Below are positions 1 to 9,331 of a stretch of DNA of 44,796 nucleotides, piece by piece. Each line of letters starts with the position of its first letter. The stretch's first letter is position 1. The stretch is taken from NCBI GenBank assembly GCA_022509125.1, contig JAFLTU010000017.1, positions 1 to 44,796 on the forward strand, written 5' to 3'. Position numbers and translations under genes: made by a program. The notes below the pieces were generated by a model. It saw only the letters and a list, made by a program, of their open reading frames with translations. It was not told the origin of the DNA and did not search any database. Source of the DNA: Muribaculaceae bacterium (GTDB lineage Bacteria; Bacteroidota; Bacteroidia; Bacteroidales; Muribaculaceae).

Positions 1-5
1 CGTTG

Positions 6-36
6 CAAAATTAGGACAATTTCAATCCCTTTGCAA
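6..36 (-). promoter_or_regulatory. Predicted promoter for a gene beyond the left edge
   Basis: On the minus strand a TAATTTTG box (13 to 6) matches the Bacteroidetes -7 consensus TAnnTTTG, and a TTG sits 20 nt upstream (36 to 34) as a possible -33 element. It would fire leftward out of the window. The rest of 1-153 is AT-rich, non-coding, and probably the 3' untranslated region of the efflux operon. A short palindrome, CACTTTGAAGTG, lies at the end of the outer-membrane-factor gene but has no good T-run after it. Confidence 0.4.
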
Positions 37-153
37 GAGGGTGGTAACTAAAGAGTTGGGATTAGGGCTTTTTATGGGGTTAAGACATTGGGTATTAACT
101 GAATAAAAATTTGTTAAAATATATTTAGAAATATTAAAGAAAGATTTGAGCTA

Positions 154-1587
154 TCACTTTGAAGTGGCACTAAAAAGTTGCCACCCTCCTCCGAGTGCTT
201 TATATAGTTGGATTAAGGCGAGATGTTCATCGCGGATTGCGTTCATTCTCGAAATCTGAGCTTCAAAAAATCTTCTTTGTGCATCGAGGACATCTATATA
301 ATTGATTGTTCCTCCCCGATACTGTTTCCAAGTCAGTTCCTGATATTTATGAGCTGCCTCGAGCAGTTCCGTATCTTTAGTGACTGCCATTCGAGCAGAA
401 TTATATCTCATGAGAGCATTGTCGACTTCGGCGAAAGCTTCGAGCACTTTATTTTCATAGGATAAGCGTGCCTCGTCGTAGGCCGCTATTGCAGCCTGAT
501 ATCGTTTCTTTCTCTTTCCGAAATCGAAAAGAGGTGCCACGAAATTTTCCGCCACATAACTGAATGGAGAGCGGAAAAGATTTTTGAAATCATTGTCTTC
601 AAGGCCGCCGGTCAGTTCAATATTAAGAGAAGGGAAACGTTTGGCATAGGTGTAACCCACATTTGCGACGGCTGCCCGGAGTTTATCTTCTAAAGCCCTG
701 ACATCGGGGCGACGTTCAAGCAAAGAAGAAGGAATACCCAAAGGAATCCGTTCAGGGAGAGAATTATCTTTCAAAGAAGAGGCTCTTGCAACCCTTTGAT
801 CCGGCAAAGAACCCATAAGCAAAAGCAATTGGTTTTCTGCCACCTTAATATTATATTCAAGATTAGGGATAAGGGCGGCGGCTGTGGCATACTGCACTTG
901 GGCCTGTTGATAGACGGTTTCAGATGTTAATCCACCATCAAATCTAAGTTTAGCGAGTCTTACGCCCTCTTCTCTTGTAGACATGGTGGATTTAACAATG
1001 GCCAACTCGTTGTCGAGGGCTACTAGTCTAAAATAGGCAGAGGCAGTCTCAGCCACCAGCACCATTCTCATAGCCCTTTCATCTTGCTGAGCTGAATGGA
1101 ATTGGGCCTCGGATTTCTTTTTGTTCCATCGGAGGCTGCCGAATAGGTCGACCTCCCAACTAATAGAGGCCTTAACGCCTATCTCAGGATCGATAAGACT
1201 AAGTTCCTTATAATAATCATTGGTTTCATGGTTCCAAGGAAGCTTGAAGGAGAGCTCGGGGAGAAGACTTGCCTTATCCACATCATATAAATAGCGGGCT
1301 TGTTGAACTCTAGCCGAAGCCATTTCGAGACCTTTATTATTGTGCAAGACAGAATCTATAATCTCCTTCAAATATTCGTCGCCATAAAACTCCCACCATC
1401 CGAGATCGGCAATTGTCAGCGAATCAAAGGGCTCCTCTCCTCCTAACGATGAGGGGATTGGAATCACAGGCTGAGTTAGATTTTTCACACCCGAACAGGA
1501 TGCAAAGACCAATAAGATCCCTACAGCAATTATGAAAGGAAGATTGACAATGGATACTTCTATTTTATTCCTAATTTTTATCTTCAT
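154..1587 (-). CDS. RND efflux outer-membrane factor (TolC/OprM-like lipoprotein)
   Basis: Outer-membrane channel of a tripartite RND efflux pump, NodT/OprM family (two OEP domains). It is 477 aa, normal for the family. The N-terminus has a hydrophobic segment ending FASC (Cys31), a near-canonical lipobox, so the mature protein is probably a lipoprotein. The two OEP repeats cover roughly residues 65-250 and 285-470. Family-like stretches such as LLERRPDVRALEDKLRAA and PLFDFGKR are visible, the latter in the usual trimer-barrel region. The start overlaps the stop of the pump gene by 4 nt (ATGA), so it is translationally coupled and last in the adaptor-pump-channel operon. The substrate cannot be told from sequence. 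Confidence 0.93.
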   Translation of the reverse strand: MKIKIRNKIEVSIVNLPFIIAVGILLVFASCSGVKNLTQPVIPIPSSLGGEEPFDSLTIADLGWWEFYGDEYLKEIIDSVLHNNKGLEMASARVQQARYLYDVDKASLLPELSFKLPWNHETNDYYKELSLIDPEIGVKASISWEVDLFGSLRWNKKKSEAQFHSAQQDERAMRMVLVAETASAYFRLVALDNELAIVKSTMSTREEGVRLAKLRFDGGLTSETVYQQAQVQYATAAALIPNLEYNIKVAENQLLLLMGSLPDQRVARASSLKDNSLPERIPLGIPSSLLERRPDVRALEDKLRAAVANVGYTYAKRFPSLNIELTGGLEDNDFKNLFRSPFSYVAENFVAPLFDFGKRKKRYQAAIAAYDEARLSYENKVLEAFAEVDNALMRYNSARMAVTKDTELLEAAHKYQELTWKQYRGGTINYIDVLDAQRRFFEAQISRMNAIRDEHLALIQLYKALGGGWQLFSATSK

Positions 1588-4500
1588 TTTCTCAATCTTC
1601 TTGTCTTTGCAAAATCTTTAATTCTATAGATCCATACGAACGAGAATGGGACAAAAATGATTCCGGCGGTTATAGCTGTGACCATACCGAAGAAAACCCC
1701 GGTGCCTATACCCTGTCGGCTCACAGATCCTGGTCCCGAGGCGATTACCAGAGGAATTAAACCCAAGATAAACGCGAGCGACGTCATTACGATTGGGCGA
1801 AACCGGAGATGGGCAGCAGTCAGTGCGGCACCTACCACGTCTTTACCCTTATCCATCTCCTCCTTCGCAAACTCCACTATTAGGATAGCATTTCTTGCAG
1901 CCAGACCTATAAGCATTACAAGCCCTATCTGGAAATAAATATTATTTTCGAGGCCCAGGAGCCAGATTCCAATATATGCCCCGACGCAAGCTATAGGGAG
2001 AGTAAGCAGGACAGCAATCGGGATTGTCCAGCTTTCATATTGAGCGGCCAAAAATAGGAAAACAAAAATAAAGGCAAGGCCGAGCACAAGACCCGTTTTC
2101 CCGCTGGCATGTTTTTCCTGATAAGAGAGTCCACTCCATTCTATTCTTATATTATCCGGCAGATGGGTGTCGGCAATTTCTTCAATGGCTTTCATAGCCT
2201 GTCCGGAACTGTATCCATGGGAAGCCTCGCCTGTGAAGGGGGCCGAAGTGAACATGTTAAAACGTTTAATAGTGCCAGGACCGGCGGTATAATTAGTATT
2301 CCCAAGAGAAGAAATCGGAATCATTTTCCCTCCGGTTCCCTTAACATAGAACAGCCCTATATTATCCTTTCTGGCACGATATGGGGCCTCAGCCTGGATA
2401 TAGACACGATAAATACGGTTGAAAAGGTTAAAATCATTAACATAGACAGAACCTGTGAAAGTCTTCATGGTCGTGAAAATGTCAGACATCTGGACGCCCT
2501 GCAATCTGGCTTTATCTCTATCTACGTCGAAATAAATTTGCGGTATATCGTTTTGCATCGAAGAGGCCATGCTTGAGAGTTCGGGACGCATTGAAGCGTA
2601 ATAAAGAAGAGTATCAGCAGCTCTCTGCACGTCGGCATAAGTTGCATCCCCTCGCGCCTCAAGAGCGAAGGAGAAACCACCGGCTTCCCCTAGACCCGGG
2701 ATGACGGGTGGACGTGAAAGATAGACCTTGCTTTCCGGATATTGGGACAGTTCTTCTTTTACATTATCCATAATTTTACCCATAGAGTTTTTTCTATCCT
2801 CCCAGGGCTTGAGGATAACTGTGAGCTGGCTTCGTGCCTGGGATGTGCCTAGACGTGGGCTTGAGCCGGTGACGTTTAAAACATATTCGACATCAGGATG
2901 ATTCACCAGGAAATCCATTGCTCGATCAGTGACTCTTCGTGTTCTCTCAATTGTGGCATCTTCTGGAAGCTCCAATTCCACCGTGAAATATCCTTGGTCT
3001 TCCTGGGGTATGAAACTTTGAGGAAGGAAACTATTCAAGAGCCAGAGGGCTATCAGAATCATACCAAAGGCAGCCACTACCCTGCGAGACCGTGTCAGAG
3101 CTTTAACAATCAAACCTGCATAAACTCTGTTTCCCTTTGCAAGAGCGATATTTATTCGGCGGAAAATCCGATGTTTCTTTTTTGTTTGAGGACGCAACAT
3201 GATAGCACACATAACCGGGCTTAGCGTAAGCGCCACAATTGTGGAAATAACCACGGAAACGACTATGGTGACAGTGAACTGCCTGTAGAGTAATCCAGTG
3301 ATTCCAGATAGGAAACTTACCGGGACAAAGACTGCGCAGAGCACAAGGGACATAGCCACGAGAGCCCCTCCTAGATTTGCCATAGCTTTCTTGGTTGCCT
3401 CATAGGAAGACAGTTTCTCCTGCCGCATTACACGGTCGACGTTTTCAACCACTACAATAGCGTCGTCAACCACAATACCGATAGCAAGGATCAATCCGAG
3501 GAGCGTCAACATATTTAAGGAGAAACCAAAAATAAGCATTACCCCAAACGTTCCAATTAAGGATATAGGAACTGCTACCATAGGAATAACCGTGGCTCTC
3601 CAGCTTTGAAGGGAGAAGAAGACTACAATAATTACGAGTATAATAGCCTCAATCAAAGTGCGATATACATGGTGGATTGATTCGGATATATATGTAGTTA
3701 CATCAAATGGAATATTATATGTGATGCCTTCGGGGAAATTTCGGCTTAAGTCTTTCATTTCAGCCCTAACCCTCTTTGAGACATCAATAGCATTTGCACC
3801 GGGGAGTAGGTTGATATTCATTACAGCGGCATTTTCTCCGTTGACACCGCTTTCTGTGTTGTAAGACTGTGCCTCAAGAGAAATACGGGCCACATCCTTC
3901 AAGCGAATTATTGAACCATCTGGATTTGCCCTAACCACAATTTGTTCAAACTCTTCTACCGTGGAGAGACGACCACGGGCCTTGATTGGGATTGTCACGT
4001 CGATGCCCTCCATTGGGGCTTGTCCGAATACCCCGGCGGCAGACTCTCTATTCTGATCTTGAAGAGCATTCTGAAGATCTTTTACGGTCAATCCCATGTC
4101 GGCGAGTTTATCCGGCTGCACCCAGATCTGCATAGCATAGTAACGGCTGCCTACATTGGTTACACTTCCGACACCCGGAATTCTCCTCAACATGTCGAGC
4201 ACATTGAGGGTGGAATAATTGGAAAGATAAACTTCGTCGAATTTAGGATCGTTTGATAGCAGAGTGATGGTCATCAGGCGGCTTGAGGCTTGTTTTTCCA
4301 CCGACAAACCATTTTTCACAACCTCAGCCGGGAGCCGAGCCTCCGCCTTTTTTACTCGGTTTTGGATTTCTACAGCTGCGATATCCGGATCTGTGCCGAT
4401 TTCAAAAGTTATAGTGGCGTTATAAGCACCCGAATTAGAACTTGTAGATTCCATATAAAGCATTCCCGGGGTGCCGTTTAATTCTTGTTCTATAGGTGTT

Positions 4501-4688
4501 GCAACAGCCTGAGTGACTGTTTGAGCGTCGGCACCGGGATAGGTGGCTGCCACTTTAACTGAAGGAGGCACGATATCGGGATACTGATCAACTGGGAGCA
4601 GAGACAATCCAATGAATCCTATAATCAGAATGACTACAGAAATCACTATTGAAAAAACAGGCCGATCTATGAAAAAATCAGACTTCAT
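1584..4688 (-). CDS. RND multidrug efflux inner-membrane pump (HAE1/AcrB family)
   Basis: Proton-driven inner-membrane pump of 1034 aa, full length for the hydrophobe/amphiphile RND family (AcrB, MexB). The sequence shows the usual N-terminal membrane segment, two large periplasmic loops and two bundles of membrane helices. The proton-relay aspartates are present in VVDDAIVVVENV (Asp408 and Asp409), as are the Arg and Thr of the LRFRPIVMTSL segment. The position equal to AcrB Lys940 is Arg932 (GLAARNAIL), which is unusual. The gene lies 27 nt after the adaptor gene and overlaps the outer-membrane factor by 4 nt. It looks like a drug or bile-salt type pump rather than a CusA metal pump, although metal-related genes lie upstream. 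Confidence 0.95.
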   Translation of the reverse strand: MKSDFFIDRPVFSIVISVVILIIGFIGLSLLPVDQYPDIVPPSVKVAATYPGADAQTVTQAVATPIEQELNGTPGMLYMESTSSNSGAYNATITFEIGTDPDIAAVEIQNRVKKAEARLPAEVVKNGLSVEKQASSRLMTITLLSNDPKFDEVYLSNYSTLNVLDMLRRIPGVGSVTNVGSRYYAMQIWVQPDKLADMGLTVKDLQNALQDQNRESAAGVFGQAPMEGIDVTIPIKARGRLSTVEEFEQIVVRANPDGSIIRLKDVARISLEAQSYNTESGVNGENAAVMNINLLPGANAIDVSKRVRAEMKDLSRNFPEGITYNIPFDVTTYISESIHHVYRTLIEAIILVIIVVFFSLQSWRATVIPMVAVPISLIGTFGVMLIFGFSLNMLTLLGLILAIGIVVDDAIVVVENVDRVMRQEKLSSYEATKKAMANLGGALVAMSLVLCAVFVPVSFLSGITGLLYRQFTVTIVVSVVISTIVALTLSPVMCAIMLRPQTKKKHRIFRRINIALAKGNRVYAGLIVKALTRSRRVVAAFGMILIALWLLNSFLPQSFIPQEDQGYFTVELELPEDATIERTRRVTDRAMDFLVNHPDVEYVLNVTGSSPRLGTSQARSQLTVILKPWEDRKNSMGKIMDNVKEELSQYPESKVYLSRPPVIPGLGEAGGFSFALEARGDATYADVQRAADTLLYYASMRPELSSMASSMQNDIPQIYFDVDRDKARLQGVQMSDIFTTMKTFTGSVYVNDFNLFNRIYRVYIQAEAPYRARKDNIGLFYVKGTGGKMIPISSLGNTNYTAGPGTIKRFNMFTSAPFTGEASHGYSSGQAMKAIEEIADTHLPDNIRIEWSGLSYQEKHASGKTGLVLGLAFIFVFLFLAAQYESWTIPIAVLLTLPIACVGAYIGIWLLGLENNIYFQIGLVMLIGLAARNAILIVEFAKEEMDKGKDVVGAALTAAHLRFRPIVMTSLAFILGLIPLVIASGPGSVSRQGIGTGVFFGMVTAITAGIIFVPFSFVWIYRIKDFAKTRRLRK

Positions 4689-4715
4689 TGCATCGAGACA
4701 ATAAAGGACAAAAGA

Positions 4716-5960
4716 TTAATTTATGGAGTCGGTAGACATGACTACAGGTTTCACTTTCATGCCGGGATTTAACTTATGGAAACCCTCTACGACAATCTTC
4801 TCACCCTTGGCAAGACCCCGTTCAATAACTGTATTGTTTCCGAACTCAGGTCCGATCTCCACATATCGTCTTTCTACGACACTATCTGGACGGACAACAT
4901 AAATATAGGCACCTCCCTTTTCAATTTCGAGTGCCCGAGAAGGAGTTACTACCGCGTTTTCACGTATATCGAGAAGCATCTTGACACGTGTAAACTGTCC
5001 CGGAAGGAGTTCTCGATCTTGATTCGGCATTTCGGCGCGTACCGAGAATGTGCCTGTCTGCGGGTCAACCTGTGGGTCAGCAAAATCCACAAGACCTTTG
5101 TAAGGATATTCTCGACCGTCGGCAAGCGTGACCGTGACATAAGAATCCCAATTGCGAGTGGAATCTTTACGTCCTATGCTAACATTTCTGTCTTTGGAAC
5201 GGAGATAGTCAAGGGCCGTCATACTGAAATCTATTCTCACAGTGTCTGTTTTAACAACTGTGGCCAATAATGATTTACCACCAGGACCAACCAAAGTGCC
5301 GATATCTACATTTCGTTCGGAAATGTAGCCGGAGATAGGAGATTTCACCGACGTGTATCCCAACACCATTTCAGCCTGAGTGAGATCAGCCTCACCTATT
5401 ACAACGTCTGCGTGTGAGGTTTCGTAGGCTGCCACAGCATTATCAAGGTCAAGTTGACTAGCCGCATTTTCTTCAAACAATGGTTTAATCCTATTGAGAT
5501 CACGTTCGGCTTTATGAGCCTGGGCCTTTGCTTTGTTGAGACGAGCCTTAGCACTCTCTACATTAGCTTTATAAAGCAGTGGGTCTATTATAAATAAGGT
5601 TTGTCCCTTTTCTACGTAGGTGCCCTCATCGAAGAGCATCTTTTCAAGGTAGCCTTCGACCCGAGCCCGAACTTCAACAAATTGATGGGCATTGACACGA
5701 CCGACATATTCCCCATAGATACTGACATCGTCTGTGGAGACTGTTTCGACAGCCACTACAGGATATTCAGGTTCTACGGGCTTTGGGAGACAAATCCAGA
5801 CAATACCACCTGCCACGACAACGATGGATACTGCTATCAAGAGCCATTGATACCATTTGAGATGGATATGCTTTATATTTGCCGACATCGCCTTAATGTC
5901 GCTCAATTTAAGATCTTTGATCTTTTGGAAATTTATATTGTTAGGCAAATGTTTCGACAT
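4716..5960 (-). CDS. RND efflux periplasmic adaptor subunit (membrane fusion protein)
   Basis: Periplasmic adaptor (AcrA/MexA family, 414 aa) that joins the RND pump to the outer-membrane channel. After a cytoplasmic N-terminus of about 38 residues there is one membrane anchor (about 38-58). Then come the first half of a lipoyl/barrel-sandwich domain (VEGYLEKMLFDEGTYVEKGQ), an alpha-helical hairpin rich in Ala/Lys/Glu (about 125-190), the second lipoyl half (VKSPISGYISER) and beta-barrel and membrane-proximal domains to the C-terminus. The unusually long cytoplasmic N-terminus before the anchor is worth noting; an internal ATG could shorten it. First gene of the pump operon; no TetR- or MarR-type regulator is adjacent. 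Confidence 0.93.
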   Translation of the reverse strand: MSKHLPNNINFQKIKDLKLSDIKAMSANIKHIHLKWYQWLLIAVSIVVVAGGIVWICLPKPVEPEYPVVAVETVSTDDVSIYGEYVGRVNAHQFVEVRARVEGYLEKMLFDEGTYVEKGQTLFIIDPLLYKANVESAKARLNKAKAQAHKAERDLNRIKPLFEENAASQLDLDNAVAAYETSHADVVIGEADLTQAEMVLGYTSVKSPISGYISERNVDIGTLVGPGGKSLLATVVKTDTVRIDFSMTALDYLRSKDRNVSIGRKDSTRNWDSYVTVTLADGREYPYKGLVDFADPQVDPQTGTFSVRAEMPNQDRELLPGQFTRVKMLLDIRENAVVTPSRALEIEKGGAYIYVVRPDSVVERRYVEIGPEFGNNTVIERGLAKGEKIVVEGFHKLNPGMKVKPVVMSTDSIN

Positions 5961-6046
5961 GCGTTTTAGAAAGACATTTATGGGAATCTCGGTTAATATC
6001 CGAAGGAGGAGAAGGCGCTACACTACTTTTAATCAGTTAAGGCTCC

Positions 6047-6078
6047 GAAAGTTACATTATTTTTTTAAATATATTCAA
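6047..6078 (-). promoter_or_regulatory. Possible promoter of the RND pump operon
   Basis: A minus-strand TAACTTTC (6054 to 6047) is one base off TAnnTTTG, with TTG 21 nt upstream (6078 to 6076). The upstream element overlaps the 3' end of the binding-protein gene. It would give a leader of about 80 nt before the adaptor start. The spacing is slightly long and the last -7 base is wrong, so read-through from the upstream genes is an alternative. Confidence 0.3.
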
Positions 6079-6884
6079 TATTTGTCGATTATTTTGCGAT
6101 AAGAATCGGATATCCGGAAAGAGTCAAACCATTCATTAAAGTTGATGGCCACAATGGAATCGGAGGGATTGAAAACCCAAACTTGAAATTGAGTGAAACT
6201 GACAGAGGTGTCATAGTTCAGAAGGGGGTAATTTTTAGCCAGAGCCTTGGCAATCCTTTCATTTACGACAGCCAATGGAATTTCAGCCGATGCCACCTGT
6301 AGGCATAGAAGCTCGTCTGACAAGCCATCTGCCTCTATTATTTCGATTTTTCCACCAATTTCTTCGGATAGGTTTGAAAGACGGTTGATAGCCGAAGAAC
6401 CGGGTGCTACAAATACGGAACGCCCATTCAGATCGAGAGAAGAATTGACTGCTTTATTTCCTGCCGAGTCGGCCAACTGAATCAATACGAGCCTATCAAG
6501 AAAGACGCTTTCCGAGACCGGGAATCTATTTTTGATATAATTGTCTAAAGGGAGGGATGCAAGGATATCGAAAGCGCCTGCTTCGAGCTTCTCAAACCCG
6601 GAGGCTGCTTCATTGAGGGGCCAGAGTTTAACGGGCACTCCTGTTTGGTGGCTGAAATTAAGAGCAATCTCTTGATTTATACCGGCCAAGGAATCGCCAT
6701 ACATATAGAAACTTCCGGGTCCATAGACAAGTGCGATGTCTAAAGTGTCCCCTTCCGAAAAGCCCTCTTTAGGGACAAAAGGTAATCGGCCGCAATTTCT
6801 TGTGATACTGATGGCAAAGACAAAAATCGCGATAATCATCGCGTAGGCTATAATTTGTAGATATTTCTGAGATTGAGAAGCCAT
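6075..6884 (-). CDS. Periplasmic substrate-binding-fold protein (SBP_bac_3-like)
   Basis: 269 aa with one N-terminal membrane anchor (about residues 8-28), then an amino-acid-binding-protein fold like that of family 3 solute-binding proteins and the N-terminal half of MltF. Signature pieces are an opening beta strand (LDIALVYGP), GINQEIALNFSHQTG, FDILASLPL and, near the middle, LNGRSVFVAPGSSA, which matches the usual L-x-G-x-x-V-x-V segment. No lysozyme-like domain follows, so it is not an MltF transglycosylase. There is no ABC permease or ATPase nearby. Its ATG overlaps the porin stop in TGATG, so it is tightly coupled to the porin. The ligand is unknown. Confidence 0.8.
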   Translation of the reverse strand: MASQSQKYLQIIAYAMIIAIFVFAISITRNCGRLPFVPKEGFSEGDTLDIALVYGPGSFYMYGDSLAGINQEIALNFSHQTGVPVKLWPLNEAASGFEKLEAGAFDILASLPLDNYIKNRFPVSESVFLDRLVLIQLADSAGNKAVNSSLDLNGRSVFVAPGSSAINRLSNLSEEIGGKIEIIEADGLSDELLCLQVASAEIPLAVVNERIAKALAKNYPLLNYDTSVSFTQFQVWVFNPSDSIVAINFNEWFDSFRISDSYRKIIDKY

Positions 6885-8923
6885 CAGTTTGTGAAATCAA
6901 TCGATAGGCCCAATTCAAGCCGCCGCGGGTTCATCGGGTAATGAGGCATGAAAAAATAATTGGAGGAGAACCAGCCCTGATTTATATGACTATATTGCAC
7001 GTAGAAACGTGTCTTATAAAGACGTGCGTTTACATAGGCATTTATTAAAGGATAATTTCCTACCTTAACCGGGTCACTTCCTTGGACATGGAATGACATC
7101 GTAGCCGGTTGATAATTGAGACTCTTGTAGGAGGTATAATAGTCGCAATCTACACCAAGCTGGACTTTCAATACCTTGAATGCTATGAATTTTATGAAGA
7201 GATTGCTATAAATGGCAAGTTCCGGCAATGGCAGAATATCGCTGTTTGAAGTCTTTTGATAATAGATGGAATTATTCCAATGGAGGATTCCCAAACGGAG
7301 TTGCTGATTAAGAGATGCCGAAAAGACTTGCACATTACCCCCGTATTGTTGAGGCAGAGCTCCAGAATTAAAATAGACATAATTTTGTATATTCTCCAGA
7401 CCCACATTTATTGTAGTCTTAGTCCAAGGAATATGCAAGTTCCCCCCTATTTTATATTTGCGTGATTTACCGAAATTGTTGCTCCATACGAAATGGTTGG
7501 AAATATACTGCTGGAGGAGGTAAGGTTGCGACAAACTAGAGAAATGGCCTTCAGCCGATATCTTAATAGAGTCCCCTCTGACGGGTATTTTTGTAGAAAC
7601 ATAACCATTAAGGTCTATATCTCCGGCTCCATCCCCGATAAGTCCGAATTTTACGTCGGCCGAATACCTAAGGATATTGCCCTTGTCTTTCTGAAATCTT
7701 CCACCCACCCAAAGAAAGTTTTTAGTTGCTGAAGGAGGCACATAAAGACCTTCAGGAAGAGGCGTGAGATAATCGGCCTGTTCTTCGTCAATAGGATAAT
7801 AGTAAGAGGTTTGATGATATTTTTGGATTTGATAAGAAATATAAGCCGAAAGGCCGAATTTCACCCATTTCCTAAAACCCTCGATCAATTCCAGACCAAT
7901 CGTATTGGTCATCATGTTCATATAAGTGTCATCGAGGGTTCCGTTGGTGTTGAGGTATCGGTGTTCCCAGAATTGGTTGCCCTCATTGGCATTGGTATTT
8001 TTGAATCCGTGGCGATTGTGTTGGAGGTCGAAGGAATAAATAATTTTTGCAAGCGGGACATATTCTTCGCGCGTCAAAGTATCGTTTACAGCCACCGACT
8101 TCCAATACCCCATTTTGTAGGCATGGTTCATGTAGAACTCATCACCTGTCATCCTGGATTGAGCATAATTAAGCCACGTCGGAATACTTTTAGTGTTCAC
8201 AGAAGTAACGCCGGCCTGCACCTGCGCCGGGTCAGTTATATAGAGGTCGTCGGTAATACCCCCATTTTCCTTCAACAGAGTGTAATAATTATTGTAGAAG
8301 GCTTGGGCTTCATATCTGTCACCGAGATAATAGAATGAGAGGCCCCAGGAGAAATTCTTCACGGCCTGGTTTTCATAGGTTCCTCGCGAATGCAGATATG
8401 TTGTTTTACCACCGATTCCTATACGACGGTTGACGTTGCCCATAAGGTCGATATTCAGAAGATCCTGGTGGGTTTCCTTACTTCCCGCAAAACCATATTG
8501 AAGGATTGTGGAAGGGACGTAGACATTATAGAATTTCTGTTTAGCGAATGATGGGAGCCAACGGTCGAGAGCATCACGGAAGAAAAAAGTGAATCTTTCA
8601 GGTCTCTCAAAATAAATCATATTGATACCTTCGGCACCAAGGTTTCCGGTTGTGACGTAAGCGTCGCTTTGAAGGGCCGGAATAGAATAACGTTGATAGT
8701 TATAAGTGAGCGTATCGATTTGAGACTCGACATGGTCAGCCAAAGGGAAAGTAAGTGTCCAAGCCGAACCCTCCTTAATTGTATCTTTCTTGACAGTTTG
8801 TGTTGCATTCCCCTCTTTGAAATTTCTCGACAAGCTTTGAGAGCCTTGTGGGAAAGCCAAAGTTGCAGAAGCAATCAAAGCTCCCACAACAGCCATTCTT
8901 TTATATGGTGAAAAACTTGCCAA
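6884..8923 (-). CDS. Putative outer-membrane porin (Porin_10 family)
   Basis: 679 aa, rich in aromatic residues and alternating beta-strand patterns, ending ELGLSIDFTN with a penultimate-aromatic type barrel end. It resembles the Bacteroidetes putative porin family (PF14121). The first codon after the upstream stop is TTG at 8923. It gives a signal peptide with a positive n-region (PYKR) before the hydrophobic core. The first ATG (8896) would start inside that core and lose the positive charges, so I keep the TTG start with some doubt. Lies 41 nt after the HMA gene and shares one base with the next gene. The transported substrate is unknown. Confidence 0.78.
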   Translation of the reverse strand: MASFSPYKRMAVVGALIASATLAFPQGSQSLSRNFKEGNATQTVKKDTIKEGSAWTLTFPLADHVESQIDTLTYNYQRYSIPALQSDAYVTTGNLGAEGINMIYFERPERFTFFFRDALDRWLPSFAKQKFYNVYVPSTILQYGFAGSKETHQDLLNIDLMGNVNRRIGIGGKTTYLHSRGTYENQAVKNFSWGLSFYYLGDRYEAQAFYNNYYTLLKENGGITDDLYITDPAQVQAGVTSVNTKSIPTWLNYAQSRMTGDEFYMNHAYKMGYWKSVAVNDTLTREEYVPLAKIIYSFDLQHNRHGFKNTNANEGNQFWEHRYLNTNGTLDDTYMNMMTNTIGLELIEGFRKWVKFGLSAYISYQIQKYHQTSYYYPIDEEQADYLTPLPEGLYVPPSATKNFLWVGGRFQKDKGNILRYSADVKFGLIGDGAGDIDLNGYVSTKIPVRGDSIKISAEGHFSSLSQPYLLQQYISNHFVWSNNFGKSRKYKIGGNLHIPWTKTTINVGLENIQNYVYFNSGALPQQYGGNVQVFSASLNQQLRLGILHWNNSIYYQKTSNSDILPLPELAIYSNLFIKFIAFKVLKVQLGVDCDYYTSYKSLNYQPATMSFHVQGSDPVKVGNYPLINAYVNARLYKTRFYVQYSHINQGWFSSNYFFMPHYPMNPRRLELGLSIDFTN

Positions 8924-8964
8924 TTAATCGAGACGAAGTTTAATAAATTATAATTGGGAAAAAG

Positions 8965-9321
8965 TCATTCACCTGCACAACATCCCGCTGAGCATTTCTC
9001 AGCATTTGTCTCTTGACCCTCTTCAGTGGGACAAGTTTCTGAATTGACTACTTCTACCCTATACCCGATTTTTTCAAAAGCAGCCTCTATTTTTTCAGGG
9101 TTGGTTTTTTCGGCATCATATTCAATAGTGACACGTTGGTCGGGTATATTTGTTTCTATCTTTTTCACACCCTTCTCGAATCTAAGATTGCCTTTAATTT
9201 TATTCTCGCAATTCTGGCAAGACATTGGTGGATTGGTGGTGACCACAAGTTCCTTCATATCTTTTGCATAGAGATTCAAGCAAAACATAGCCAAAAGGGC
9301 AAATAATGTAAATTTCTTCAT
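8965..9321 (-). CDS. Secreted heavy-metal-associated (HMA) domain protein
   Basis: 118 aa from the ATG at 9321; an upstream in-frame codon would add 15 residues but spoil the signal peptide. A Sec signal peptide (about residues 1-20, ending LNLYA) is followed by one HMA domain with the metal-binding MSCQNC motif and the typical beta-alpha-beta ending KIGYRVEVV. The C-terminal tail is Cys-rich (CPTEEG, then KCSAGCCAGE) and could bind further metal. Copper is the usual ligand of this motif, but zinc or mercury cannot be excluded. It starts 10 nt after the TonB receptor stop, so the two are very likely co-transcribed and act on the same metal in the periplasm. Confidence 0.88.
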   Translation of the reverse strand: MKKFTLFALLAMFCLNLYAKDMKELVVTTNPPMSCQNCENKIKGNLRFEKGVKKIETNIPDQRVTIEYDAEKTNPEKIEAAFEKIGYRVEVVNSETCPTEEGQETNAEKCSAGCCAGE

Positions 9322-9331
9322 TTGATATTTT

